Assembly (NCBI GenBank): GCA_039934475.1 | Contig: JBDTMC010000070.1 | Span: 1-22,601, forward strand | DNA: 22,601 nucleotides | Source of the DNA: JBDTMC01 sp039934475 | GTDB lineage: Bacteria > Acidobacteriota > Terriglobia > Bryobacterales > Bryobacteraceae | Direction: 5' to 3' | In this document: positions 1 to 7,623 of the stretch, in pieces | Layout: every line of letters starts with the position of its first letter | How positions within the stretch are numbered: the first letter of the stretch is position 1 | Notes under the pieces: model-generated | What the model was told of the DNA's origin: nothing | The model's input: the letters and a program-made list of their open reading frames with translations, nothing else | Databases searched by the model: none | Position numbers and translations under genes: made by a program

Positions 1-1
1 A

Positions 2-2833
2 CTAAGTCCTGGCGCAACGAACCCCTACGTTGTAGTAACGGTAGCGAGGGTTGTAGTAGCCATTGCGACACGCACAGGCGGCGCCGCCACCATCGCTGCC
101 CCAAGAGCCGCCCCGAACCACCGGGTCGGGGTCATCCTCCGCCCACTGGCTGGCTGTCCACTCCCATACGTTACCGGCCATATCGAAACAGCCCGCCGCA
201 CTCACCCCGCGGGGATACGCGCTAACCTGGGTCGTCCGCCCCCGGCCACCTTCCGTCGTGTTGCAAAGTGTTTTGTCGAACTCGCCGGTCCAGGGATAAA
301 TGCGCTTCTTTCGGGCCGCGGCGTCCCACCCAGCCGCCTTTTCCCACTCCTGTTCCGTGGGCAAACGGCATCCGCGCCAGCGAGCATACAGACTGGCCTC
401 GAACCAGTTTACGTAGATCACCGGCTGGTCGTCAGCGTCGGAGTACTCGTCACGGAAGGCCCGATGACCAGGGACCATCTGCTCGTAGTCGTGGTTCGTA
501 ACAAGATAGCGATCCATGTAAAACGCAGGCACATCGATCTTCTCGGAGCTCTCACCGTAAGGGAAGAGACCTCCTTCTATGAGAACCATATCGCGAGGAA
601 ACGTATCGGACTCAGCGAAGAAGGAGGAGACCACGTCCGAAGCATGGGCATTGCCGCGGCGCGCCAACTCTTCAGCCAACTCCACCGCCGCGGCCAGGGA
701 CGCTCCCTCGCGGTTCCCCGGCAGAAACATCTGTTGAAGGACGTGTATGGTTTCGGACCGGCTACCGCACCCATCGGCGCACTCTTGAACCGTAAGGTTT
801 GCGAACGCCCCACCGGACCACGTGTAGCGGCTCAAGAACTGGACCAGGACCCGTAACCAAGGCTCCTCAGGCGCAGCGGCACGGAGGCATTCGACGGCAA
901 AATCGGCCTGACCACGCATGAGGAGACTTTGCAGGGTCTTGCGGCGCTTCTGGGCCTTCAGTTGCGCGACGGCGAGGTAAAGGGTCTCATTCCATCCCGG
1001 TGCTGGATCCTTGAGTGCTCTTTCGAACTCCTCGTCCTCCAGTTCCTCAGCCATCCAAACAGCGGCGAAATACTCTTGAAAGGAGCGGTGGACGAAGCCG
1101 AACAGATCCTGCCCGGCTGAATCAGTGGAGTATTGGACTAGGAGAGCATCGCGCGCATGGAGGCGGTGAACAGTGGCTTCGGCCCGGTCGGCGGCGTCGG
1201 CCGTTCCTTCGTCTGCCAAAAACTCCACTAGCCGGTCTGTCAAATCCCGCCGTGAAATCTGGAGGACCAGACCGTCTTTCATCGTCTCGCCCGATTCACC
1301 CTGCAGCGCATAGGCAAGCTTTGAGAGAAACTTGTGTTTCTGATGGTGTCCGATCGGCCTCGGCTGTTCCTGATCGACGTATAAGGCCTTGCTTTCCGTC
1401 CAGTCCTTCAGCAGCGTCTCGGCGCATTTCGCGTACAGTCCCAGGCGGCTGTCGGGAAGCGCGCCTTTGCCGAAATGAACTCTCACAATCATCGTGAGCA
1501 GCAACGCGTTGCGCGCCAGCGGAAGGATGTCTTTCCGCCCCTCCAACACTTTCCAAAGGCCCTCGCCTATCGCCAGAGCTTTCTCGCGGTCTGGCTCGTG
1601 AACGGCACGCCAGGCCAGAATAAACTCTTGAATCTCCTCGTCATTGAATTCGCAGAGTTCGTAGTGCCGGTAGGCGGCGGCTTCAAAACGGTGGCGATAA
1701 TCGTGAGGCCGGCTCGTAATCACAACTTGGCTCTCCGCTGAGAGCGTTGCCCCGAACTGCTCAATCAGGCCGACGATTTCATTACGCCGGGCGGGGGAGC
1801 GGGTCTCGTCCAGTCCATCGAACAAGACCATCAAACCTGTGGACTCCATTTGGCGCCTAAAGAATCCAACCGGCAGTGTGATGCTCATCGCCCTGCTGCA
1901 ACGGTCGTTCAGACAATCCCACAGTGTCCGGTTGTTATCCAGATCCTTATCCAGATCCCGAATGCGATAGAACACGGGAAGTAGCGGAGGTAATTCCCGC
2001 GCCCATAGGAAGGGCGAGTCTTCACCCTGCGCCAGTGCTAGTGAGAGTGACTCCAGCAACGTTGTCTTGCCGGAACCGGGTCCACCCAGAATCACCACGC
2101 GCCTTGGGGCCGTCCGATGCAAGATGCGGGACGCGACGAAAGGTTCCGGACGCTCCGCGCCCTGTTCCGGGAAGAGTTGAATCCTGGGCATGGTGAAAAC
2201 CCGGCTCATCTCGACTTCCGCCATTTGGTCCACCTCTGCCATGCCGGAGAATCGAATGTATCGATGCTGGCGGATGACGGAGGTCAGGTATTGCCGCCGG
2301 GCCAGCGAATCGTTCTCTATTAAAGCCTCGTTGCGGCTCAACTCGCGGATGGCCCCCCGGACAGCAACCTCAAGCTGATACTTGTCGCGGAACTGCGGCT
2401 CCTCGGCAAGCATGGATTGCAGTTCGCGAAGCCACGAATCGATCTGTGCATGGAGGTCGCCTTTCGGAACCGGGCACTTCGCCCACTCGCAACTCTCGCG
2501 AAGCTGTTGCGCGAGCACATCGAAATCGACTTCGTTAGCCCGGCCTTGGAGCAGCCTCTGGAGTTCGTCGACAGTCGGCTTGCGGCTGAAGAACTCGGCG
2601 AAAGCGGCGGCGAGGGCGTCGTCCTCGGCGCCTTGCTCCGCCATAAGCTCCTGACGCCAGTTTTCGTAGATTCCAGCGAAAATTGCAGCCGCGTCCGGCT
2701 TCTTCGCGAGCGCATCCCACGCGGCACTGCCCAATTTAGAAAAGATTCCCGCCGCTGCCTTGCCACACGCGAGTTGTGCCACGTGGGTAAGCGCGCTGTA
2801 GGATTGCAAGAGTTCCGGTAAGCTCATAGCCAC
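2..2833 (-). CDS. NACHT NTPase with C-terminal FGE/C-type-lectin-like domain, probable DGR target
   Basis: This 943-residue protein has an uncharacterised helical N-terminus (1 to about 240). A NACHT module follows, with Walker A GGPGSGKT (250-257), Walker B LMVLFDGLDE (334-343), a VITSRP strand (371-376) and the typical FVHRSFQEYFAA motif (580-591). The C-terminus (about 747-943) is an FGE-sulfatase domain with WFEASLYARW, RLPTEQEWEKAA, DMAGNVWEW and VVRGGSW motifs. NACHT proteins are signalling NTPases of the STAND class, often used in bacterial immunity. Here the FGE fold would act as the sensor. It is unlikely to be a true formylglycine enzyme because the catalytic cysteine arrangement is not preserved. 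The last codons carry a DGR-like variable region. Translation could begin at GTG (2833) or ATG (2827), both lying in a hairpin. The stop TAG is at 2-4, so the gene is complete. Confidence is high for the domains and good for the DGR role. Confidence 0.93.
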   Translation of the reverse strand: MAMSLPELLQSYSALTHVAQLACGKAAAGIFSKLGSAAWDALAKKPDAAAIFAGIYENWRQELMAEQGAEDDALAAAFAEFFSRKPTVDELQRLLQGRANEVDFDVLAQQLRESCEWAKCPVPKGDLHAQIDSWLRELQSMLAEEPQFRDKYQLEVAVRGAIRELSRNEALIENDSLARRQYLTSVIRQHRYIRFSGMAEVDQMAEVEMSRVFTMPRIQLFPEQGAERPEPFVASRILHRTAPRRVVILGGPGSGKTTLLESLSLALAQGEDSPFLWARELPPLLPVFYRIRDLDKDLDNNRTLWDCLNDRCSRAMSITLPVGFFRRQMESTGLMVLFDGLDETRSPARRNEIVGLIEQFGATLSAESQVVITSRPHDYRHRFEAAAYRHYELCEFNDEEIQEFILAWRAVHEPDREKALAIGEGLWKVLEGRKDILPLARNALLLTMIVRVHFGKGALPDSRLGLYAKCAETLLKDWTESKALYVDQEQPRPIGHHQKHKFLSKLAYALQGESGETMKDGLVLQISRRDLTDRLVEFLADEGTADAADRAEATVHRLHARDALLVQYSTDSAGQDLFGFVHRSFQEYFAAVWMAEELEDEEFERALKDPAPGWNETLYLAVAQLKAQKRRKTLQSLLMRGQADFAVECLRAAAPEEPWLRVLVQFLSRYTWSGGAFANLTVQECADGCGSRSETIHVLQQMFLPGNREGASLAAAVELAEELARRGNAHASDVVSSFFAESDTFPRDMVLIEGGLFPYGESSEKIDVPAFYMDRYLVTNHDYEQMVPGHRAFRDEYSDADDQPVIYVNWFEASLYARWRGCRLPTEQEWEKAAGWDAAARKKRIYPWTGEFDKTLCNTTEGGRGRTTQVSAYPRGVSAAGCFDMAGNVWEWTASQWAEDDPDPVVRGGSWGSDGGGAACACRNGYYNPRYRYYNVGVRCART
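5..103 (-). other. putative DGR variable region (VR)
   Basis: After the RGGSW motif, 24 consecutive codons run from 100 down to 29 on the minus strand. All but one (GCG) end in C or T. Many (GGC, AGC, GCC, TAC, AAC) are exactly those obtained by changing adenines of AAC. The residues read as G/S/D/A runs followed by Tyr/Asn runs with fixed Arg, Pro and Cys. The block ends in VGVRCART just before the stop. This is the usual position and composition of DGR variable regions in FGE/C-type-lectin folds. The conserved GC-rich tail at 5-28 would contain the site where mutagenic homing starts. The template repeat and reverse transcriptase are not in the window and would be expected beyond its left edge. 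Confidence 0.72.
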
Positions 2834-2860
2834 CCGAGTTTGGGTAGCTATGAGCTTACC
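2817..2860. repeat. inverted repeat / hairpin over the NACHT start codon
   Basis: A perfect 14-bp inverted repeat has arms GGTAAGCTCATAGC (2817-2830) and GCTATGAGCTTACC (2847-2860). One mismatch separates it from a further 4 bp (ACCC/GGGT) around a short loop. On the NACHT transcript both candidate start codons (GTG 2833, ATG 2827) lie in the stem. The hairpin fills the 40-bp gap after the GH51 gene, which lies upstream on the same strand. It has no T-tract, so it does not look like a simple terminator. Confidence 0.85.
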
Positions 2861-2873
2861 CGGTCTTCGAACC

Positions 2874-4433
2874 TTATTCCACCTTCAGCTTCAAAATCGT
2901 CAGCGAGTGCTTGGGGAACGTATAGCTGAACCCATTACGCGAAAGCGACACCGACGCCATGCGCACAACCGGGCGCACCTTCTTGTCGTCGCCAAACGTA
3001 TGCGTTGCCTTCAAGTCATTCTGGTTCATCTCCCACACCCCGACTGAGCCGCCCACCTTGCCCTCTACATTGTCGATACGCGACGAGATGTCCATCTTCT
3101 CGCTGCGGTTCAACACATTCAGAAATACCGTCTTCGATTTGGCATCGTAAGTGGCTGAGCTGTCCAGGTAAGGAATCGGTTTGCCGCCAAATAGGTACGT
3201 CGGAGAATCCACGTGCAGGCTCAGGGACATGTTCCCCTTCTGCTTGGCGTATTCGGCGATGGGAAAGTAAATCGGCTGTAGAAATAGCCCGTCTTTGTTC
3301 GTGAAGATGGGCGCGATTCCATTCACCAACTGCGCCAGGTTCGCCATCTTCACAATGTCCGCCCGGCGGATGAACGAATTGAAGAACATTCCCATGGCTA
3401 GAGCGTCTTCGTAGTTGTAGATCTCCTCCAGCCGCTGGATCCCGGAGTCGCCGCCGCGTGCGCGATACCACACGTTCCACTCATCGTAGGCAATGTAGAT
3501 TGGCCGCGGCTTGGCCACGCCTGACTGCGCCGCCTTGATCAGACCATCCACCACTTCAATGCGGTGATCGATGTCCGCGCCGGCGCCAAGAAACTTTTCG
3601 AAATCATTGTCACGGTTCCCCGTATAAGTGTGGAGCGAAATGAAATCGACATATCCATTGAGGTGATTCAACACCGTGCGGTTCCAGCCGATCCAGTCAG
3701 TTCCCTGGCGGAAATTGCTCGACCCCGACGCGATCAACTGAATGGAACGGTCCACCCACGACATCGCCTTGGCCGCTTCCAGTGCGAACTTCGAATAGTC
3801 CTCGGCGTTCTTGTGGCCCATCTGCCACGGACCGTCAATCTCGTTTCCCAATCCCCAATACTTCACGCCGTAAGGTTTGTCCCGGCCGTTCTTACGGCGC
3901 ATATCGGCCCAGTAGGTGTGACGTTCTCCGTTGGTGTATTCCACCCAGTGGCGCGCTTCATCCACGCTTCCCAAGCCGGCGTTGATACAGATGTAGGGAT
4001 CCACGCCGACACGTTCGCAATACTTCAGGAACTCGTCGGTGCCGAAGCGATTGGTCTCCACATCGCCCCACGCGTAATCCGGCCGGACTGGGCGCTGGTC
4101 CTTCGGTCCTATGCCGTCTTTCCAGTTATAGCCGGAGACGAAATTGCCGCCCGGCCACCGCAGCAGGGTGACACCTAGCCCCTTCACGGCCTCCATCGTA
4201 TCTTTGCGGTACCCGTCGGAATCGGAGAGCCGGCTGCCCTCTTCGTAGATACCGCCGTAGATCACCCGGCCCAAATGCTCGGCGAAGTTGCCGAAGATAT
4301 TCGGGTGGACCTCACCGATCTGGCGATCCGTATCAATCTTGATTCGGGCCGGTTTACCTTGCCCCCAAACAGGCAGGGAAGCCAGCAACACGAGTGCGGG
4401 CAGAGTAAGGGCGCGGGAACAAAGAGCGGACAT
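2874..4433 (-). CDS. abfA: secreted GH51 alpha-L-arabinofuranosidase
   Basis: This 519-residue enzyme is predicted to release terminal arabinofuranose from arabinan or arabinoxylan. An N-terminal Sec signal peptide (hydrophobic core about 8-22, ending near VWGQG) indicates export. Many GH51 enzymes lack such a peptide. The fold starts at KIDTDRQIGEVHPNIFGNFAEHLGR, and LRWPGGNF (91-98) is a family signature. The acid/base glutamate is E198 in GLGNEIDGPW and the nucleophile is E318 in YDEWN. The length agrees with the family. A good GAGGAG ribosome site lies 5 bases before ATG 4433. The PhzF gene ends 64 bases upstream on the same strand, and the NACHT gene begins 40 bases downstream beyond a strong hairpin. 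The family call is firm, but substrate preference is not visible. Confidence 0.92.
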   Translation of the reverse strand: MSALCSRALTLPALVLLASLPVWGQGKPARIKIDTDRQIGEVHPNIFGNFAEHLGRVIYGGIYEEGSRLSDSDGYRKDTMEAVKGLGVTLLRWPGGNFVSGYNWKDGIGPKDQRPVRPDYAWGDVETNRFGTDEFLKYCERVGVDPYICINAGLGSVDEARHWVEYTNGERHTYWADMRRKNGRDKPYGVKYWGLGNEIDGPWQMGHKNAEDYSKFALEAAKAMSWVDRSIQLIASGSSNFRQGTDWIGWNRTVLNHLNGYVDFISLHTYTGNRDNDFEKFLGAGADIDHRIEVVDGLIKAAQSGVAKPRPIYIAYDEWNVWYRARGGDSGIQRLEEIYNYEDALAMGMFFNSFIRRADIVKMANLAQLVNGIAPIFTNKDGLFLQPIYFPIAEYAKQKGNMSLSLHVDSPTYLFGGKPIPYLDSSATYDAKSKTVFLNVLNRSEKMDISSRIDNVEGKVGGSVGVWEMNQNDLKATHTFGDDKKVRPVVRMASVSLSRNGFSYTFPKHSLTILKLKVE

Positions 4434-4438
4434 AGCTT

Positions 4439-4444
4439 CTCCTC
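4439..4444 (-). promoter_or_regulatory. ribosome binding site of the GH51 gene
   Basis: GAGGAG on the minus strand lies 5 bases before ATG 4433 and supports that start, which leaves a complete signal peptide. Confidence 0.75.
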
Positions 4445-4497
4445 AGCAGGTGGCTACAGCAAGCGCTTACAATCATCTGCGAGGCATAGGCCCAGTG

Positions 4498-5418
4498 TCA
4501 AGCCGAAAGCTCGCCCTGCGCCACTTTTACGCAGTAGCCGCCGACACGGACGTCGCGAGCAACCACACCGGTCTTGACTGCCGTCACATATAGCTCACCC
4601 TGGCGGTGCAACTCGGCGCCCTGTTCAATTACGAACCGTTCGCCCGAGGGAGCTAGACCGTGCGCCACCAGGTAAGCCACCGCACATCCGGCGGCCGATC
4701 CCGTCACCGGATCTTCGGCACGCGGGGTCAACTTTCGGGCATGAAACTTCGCGCCGGCGCTTTCGGTCTCCGCCGTCAGGAAGTAAAACCCACGATGAAT
4801 GTCTCCCGCGGCGAAGTACGCGCGAATCGCCGGCCAATCGGGATCCAGTGCCTTCAAGACTCGAAGGGACTTCAGCATCACAATCAGGTTCGGACGCCCT
4901 GTGGACACATTCACTACCGGAGCTTCAGTAACCAGATCTTCCACCCGCACGCGCAGCAACCGGGCGATATCCGCAGCGGCGTGAGTTTCCGAAAACACCG
5001 GCTCGGCCTGACGCATCTCGCCATACACCAAGCCGCCGGTCTGCGTCTCAAATGTCACCGGAATGGGACCAATGTTCTCTTCCAGCACGATCTCTTTCAT
5101 GCCGGGGCGATACAGCGCCATCGCCGTGCCCAGGGTGGGATGCCCTGCGAACGGATACTCTTCCAGCGGTGAGAAGATCCGCACTCGTCGCGGCGGCAGC
5201 ACAAAAGTCGTCTCAGAGAGGTTGGTTTCGCGCGCGATGGCCTGCATTTCGGCATCGCTCATCCCGCGCGCGTCAGTGAACACACAGAGCGGGTTGCCCG
5301 TCAGCCCCGTCTTCGTGAACACATCCCACGTTTCATAGGCGAATCGCCGCGACGCGCCCGCGGACGCGCCCGCTCCCATCGACATAGCCAGAAATAGCCT
5401 CCGCGAAAGTTCGCTCAT
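4498..5418 (-). CDS. PhzF-family isomerase/epimerase-like protein with signal peptide
   Basis: The 306-residue protein belongs to the PhzF family (diaminopimelate-epimerase fold, two similar halves). The catalytic glutamate of PhzF corresponds to E69 in ETNLSETTFV. The conserved FAGHPTLGTA is near 90-99, and EDPVTGSAAG is at 235-244. PhzF itself isomerises a phenazine precursor, but most family members have no known substrate and there are no phenazine genes here. The first 25 residues (SRRLFLAMSMGAGASAGA) form a Tat-like leader, which is unusual for a family normally found in the cytoplasm. The start is fixed by an ATGA overlap with the stop of proC, suggesting translational coupling. It is the last gene of an aminotransferase-proC-phzF operon. 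Family confidence is high, reaction unknown. Confidence 0.88.
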   Translation of the reverse strand: MSELSRRLFLAMSMGAGASAGASRRFAYETWDVFTKTGLTGNPLCVFTDARGMSDAEMQAIARETNLSETTFVLPPRRVRIFSPLEEYPFAGHPTLGTAMALYRPGMKEIVLEENIGPIPVTFETQTGGLVYGEMRQAEPVFSETHAAADIARLLRVRVEDLVTEAPVVNVSTGRPNLIVMLKSLRVLKALDPDWPAIRAYFAAGDIHRGFYFLTAETESAGAKFHARKLTPRAEDPVTGSAAGCAVAYLVAHGLAPSGERFVIEQGAELHRQGELYVTAVKTGVVARDVRVGGYCVKVAQGELSA

Positions 5419-6248
5419 GGTTCGAATTTTGCCAGTAGAGCCTGCATGCGGTTGCGCGAATGGTTGGATGCGGTTTCAATCGCCGAGATCAGCATCGACC
5501 GCAGACCATGCTTTTCCAACTCATGAATCGCAGAAATGGTGGTTCCCCCGGGCGTGATCACCTGGTCCTTCAGGATCGCCGGATGCAAGCCCGTTTCCCG
5601 TACCAGCTTCGCCGCGCCCAGCACCGTCTGCTCAGTCAACCGCGTGGCGACGTCGCGCGACAGACCCATCTTCAGTCCACCTTCGATCAACGCTTCAATC
5701 ACCATGTAGATGTACGCCGGACCGCTGCCGGAAAGCGCGGTCACCGCATGCATCATGTCCTCTTCCACAAAGCTGACATGCCCTACGGCGCGGAAGATAC
5801 TCTCCACGAAGGCACGCTGTTCGGCCGTGCCCGCTGCGTTGGAAGATACAGCCGTGGCCCCCTCATTCACCACCACCGGGATATTCGGCATGGCGCGAAA
5901 GACGGGCAGCGGTTTCTCAACCAGTCGTTCAATCAGCTCAATGGGGACAGCAGCCGCCAGCGACACCAGAACATGGTCATCGCGCAGGACGTGTCGAATC
6001 TCCTGCAGGACGGTTGGCAGAGTGGAAGGCTTCACGGCTAGCATGACGAGGTCCGCACCTTCGACTGCGGCGCAGTTCCCTCCGGCGGTCGCCGTAATGC
6101 CGAAACGCGCGGCCAATTCAGCCGCGCGCTCCGGCGAACGTACTGTCGCCGTCAACTGTTCTTTTGTCGTAATGCCGGCATGGAGCATGCCGCCAATCAG
6201 CGCGGCGCCGATGTTGCCGGCGCCGAGCACAGTAATACGTCGAGTCAT
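5415..6248 (-). CDS. proC: pyrroline-5-carboxylate reductase
   Basis: This 277-residue enzyme makes L-proline from 1-pyrroline-5-carboxylate with NAD(P)H in the cytoplasm. The N-terminal Rossmann motif is VLGAGNIGAALIGGM. Other signatures are MLAVKPSTL, RAMPNIPVVVNEGATA and ALSGSGPAYIYMVIEAL. The C-terminal family pattern is ITPGGTTISAIHELEKHGLR. Length is normal and there is no leader peptide. It starts 3 bases after the stop of the upstream aminotransferase and overlaps the PhzF gene by 4 bases, so the three genes form one operon. Being sandwiched between two exported-looking enzymes is odd for a housekeeping gene. It may act in a specialised proline-like pathway rather than as the only proline reductase of the cell. 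Confidence 0.95.
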   Translation of the reverse strand: MTRRITVLGAGNIGAALIGGMLHAGITTKEQLTATVRSPERAAELAARFGITATAGGNCAAVEGADLVMLAVKPSTLPTVLQEIRHVLRDDHVLVSLAAAVPIELIERLVEKPLPVFRAMPNIPVVVNEGATAVSSNAAGTAEQRAFVESIFRAVGHVSFVEEDMMHAVTALSGSGPAYIYMVIEALIEGGLKMGLSRDVATRLTEQTVLGAAKLVRETGLHPAILKDQVITPGGTTISAIHELEKHGLRSMLISAIETASNHSRNRMQALLAKFEP

Positions 6249-6251
6249 GAC

Positions 6252-7538
6252 TTAGGCGGGGATGGAGCCGCGCTTGATAACCTTCTCCATAACTTCGGTG
6301 AACGTGTCGATCTCTTCCAGCGTCGAGTAGACATTGGGCGTCACGCGCAGCCCCTCATACTCGCCCGGAGTCACAATCGGCACCACCATGATCTTATACT
6401 TATCCCACAGATACTCTGTTAGTTTGCCGGGATCAAAGCCCTTTATGGAGATGAAGCCGATGCCGCAGGATTGTTCCGGATCTTCGCTGTTCAGAATCTG
6501 AACGCCCGGCAGGTCTTTCAATCGCGCCGACCACCGTTTGCGCAGATACCGGAACCGCGCCGCTTTGCGGACGCCGCCAATCGAATCGTGGAACGTCAGC
6601 GCTTCTGTAATGGAATTGCGAAGCGATATCGGATTAGTGCCGATTTCCTCGAACTTACGAATGTTGTCGTCCATCGAGGGGGGCGCGGCCATCATCGGCC
6701 AGATCTTGCTGATCTTCTGCTTACGGACGTAGAGGAATCCGGTGCCAATGGGCGCCAGCACCCACTTATGCAACGATGTGCCGTAGTAATCGCAATCCAG
6801 GTCGTCGCGCTTAAAAGGGAATTGAGCGAACGCGTGCGCGCCATCAATGACGGTCTCAATGCCACGGGCACGGGCCATCTGTACAATCTTCTTCACCGGA
6901 AAGATCTGGCCGGTGCGGTTGGTGATGTGGCAAATGTGTAGGACCTTGGTCTTAGGAGTGATCGCACTTTCCATGCGCTCCACCAGATAGTCCATGCTTG
7001 GCGGAGGAACTTGGAACGTGACTTGCTTCAACACGATGCCATCGCGGCGCTCGCGCTGCTGCCACGCCGTGATCATGCGCGGGTAATCCTGGTTCGTGGT
7101 GATTACCTCATCGCCGGCCTGCAGGCGCATGCCGAGCTGTACGATTTCCAGCGCCTCGCTGGCATTGCGGGTGATCGCGATCTCTTCCGGATCGCAGCCA
7201 AAGGTTTCCGCGATGCGGCGTCGCACGGTCTCTACTTCCGGCCCCAGGACGCGCCACATGAAGTGGGCCGGTCCCATGCTGGAGATCTCACTGTAACGCC
7301 GTTCCGCATCCGTCACCATCTTGGGTGAAGGGGAAACGCCGCCGTTGTTGAGGTTAATGATGTTGCGGTCCACGCTAAACGCGTGGCGAATGTTCAGCCA
7401 AAAATCTTCGTCGATCGCGACCGAATCGGCAGGTCGTCCGGTGACCTGCTCCACTGCTGCCATGGCCCGTGGAAGTGCATCCGATTGGAACGCGGCGATA
7501 GCGGGTATCGCAGAACCCAGAAAACGCCGTCTGTGCAT
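6252..7538 (-). CDS. Tat-exported class V aminotransferase (isopenicillin-N-epimerase-like), copy 1
   Basis: A 428-residue PLP enzyme of the class V aminotransferase/cysteine-desulfurase superfamily, of the type annotated as isopenicillin N epimerase-like. The PLP lysine is K258 in GTSLHKW and the cofactor-binding aspartate is D232 in VIDGAHA. The substrate-side signature RNASEAL lies near 124-130. The N-terminus MHRRRFLGSAIPAIAAF is a Tat leader, fitting export of a folded cofactor-bearing enzyme. It is the first gene of an operon with proC (3-base gap) and a PhzF protein. Its closest visible relative is the equally long paralogue transcribed in the opposite direction from 7624. The reaction (transamination, desulfuration, epimerisation) cannot be fixed from sequence alone. 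Confidence 0.9.
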   Translation of the reverse strand: MHRRRFLGSAIPAIAAFQSDALPRAMAAVEQVTGRPADSVAIDEDFWLNIRHAFSVDRNIINLNNGGVSPSPKMVTDAERRYSEISSMGPAHFMWRVLGPEVETVRRRIAETFGCDPEEIAITRNASEALEIVQLGMRLQAGDEVITTNQDYPRMITAWQQRERRDGIVLKQVTFQVPPPSMDYLVERMESAITPKTKVLHICHITNRTGQIFPVKKIVQMARARGIETVIDGAHAFAQFPFKRDDLDCDYYGTSLHKWVLAPIGTGFLYVRKQKISKIWPMMAAPPSMDDNIRKFEEIGTNPISLRNSITEALTFHDSIGGVRKAARFRYLRKRWSARLKDLPGVQILNSEDPEQSCGIGFISIKGFDPGKLTEYLWDKYKIMVVPIVTPGEYEGLRVTPNVYSTLEEIDTFTEVMEKVIKRGSIPA

Positions 7539-7585
7539 GGCTCAGAGTAATCGATTCCGTAACGGCCGTGCAACAATATTCTCGC

Positions 7586-7615
7586 TTGACAATGTGCCGT
7601 TAAGGGCCGTACAGT
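7586..7615 (+). promoter_or_regulatory. sigma70-type promoter for aminotransferase copy 2
   Basis: A perfect -35 box TTGACA (7586-7591) and a -10 box TACAGT (7610-7615) are separated by 18 bases. Transcription would begin about 7622, one or two bases before ATG 7624, so the mRNA may be leaderless. The 85-bp divergent gap must also hold the promoter for the minus-strand copy, for which I see only weak boxes. Confidence 0.6.
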
Positions 7616-7623
7616 CAACGCTC

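Noticed and set aside
2..750. True formylglycine-generating enzyme activity for the C-terminal domain of the NACHT protein
   Set aside because: The catalytic cysteine arrangement of true FGEs is not preserved and the domain ends in a hypervariable-looking block, so a binding role fits better.
3564..4178. Plus-strand open frame of 204 codons inside the GH51 gene
   Set aside because: It lies opposite a gene with full catalytic motifs, has no recognisable domain, and is explained by high GC content.
4498..5418. Phenazine biosynthesis
   Set aside because: Only a PhzF-family protein is present. None of the other phenazine genes is seen.
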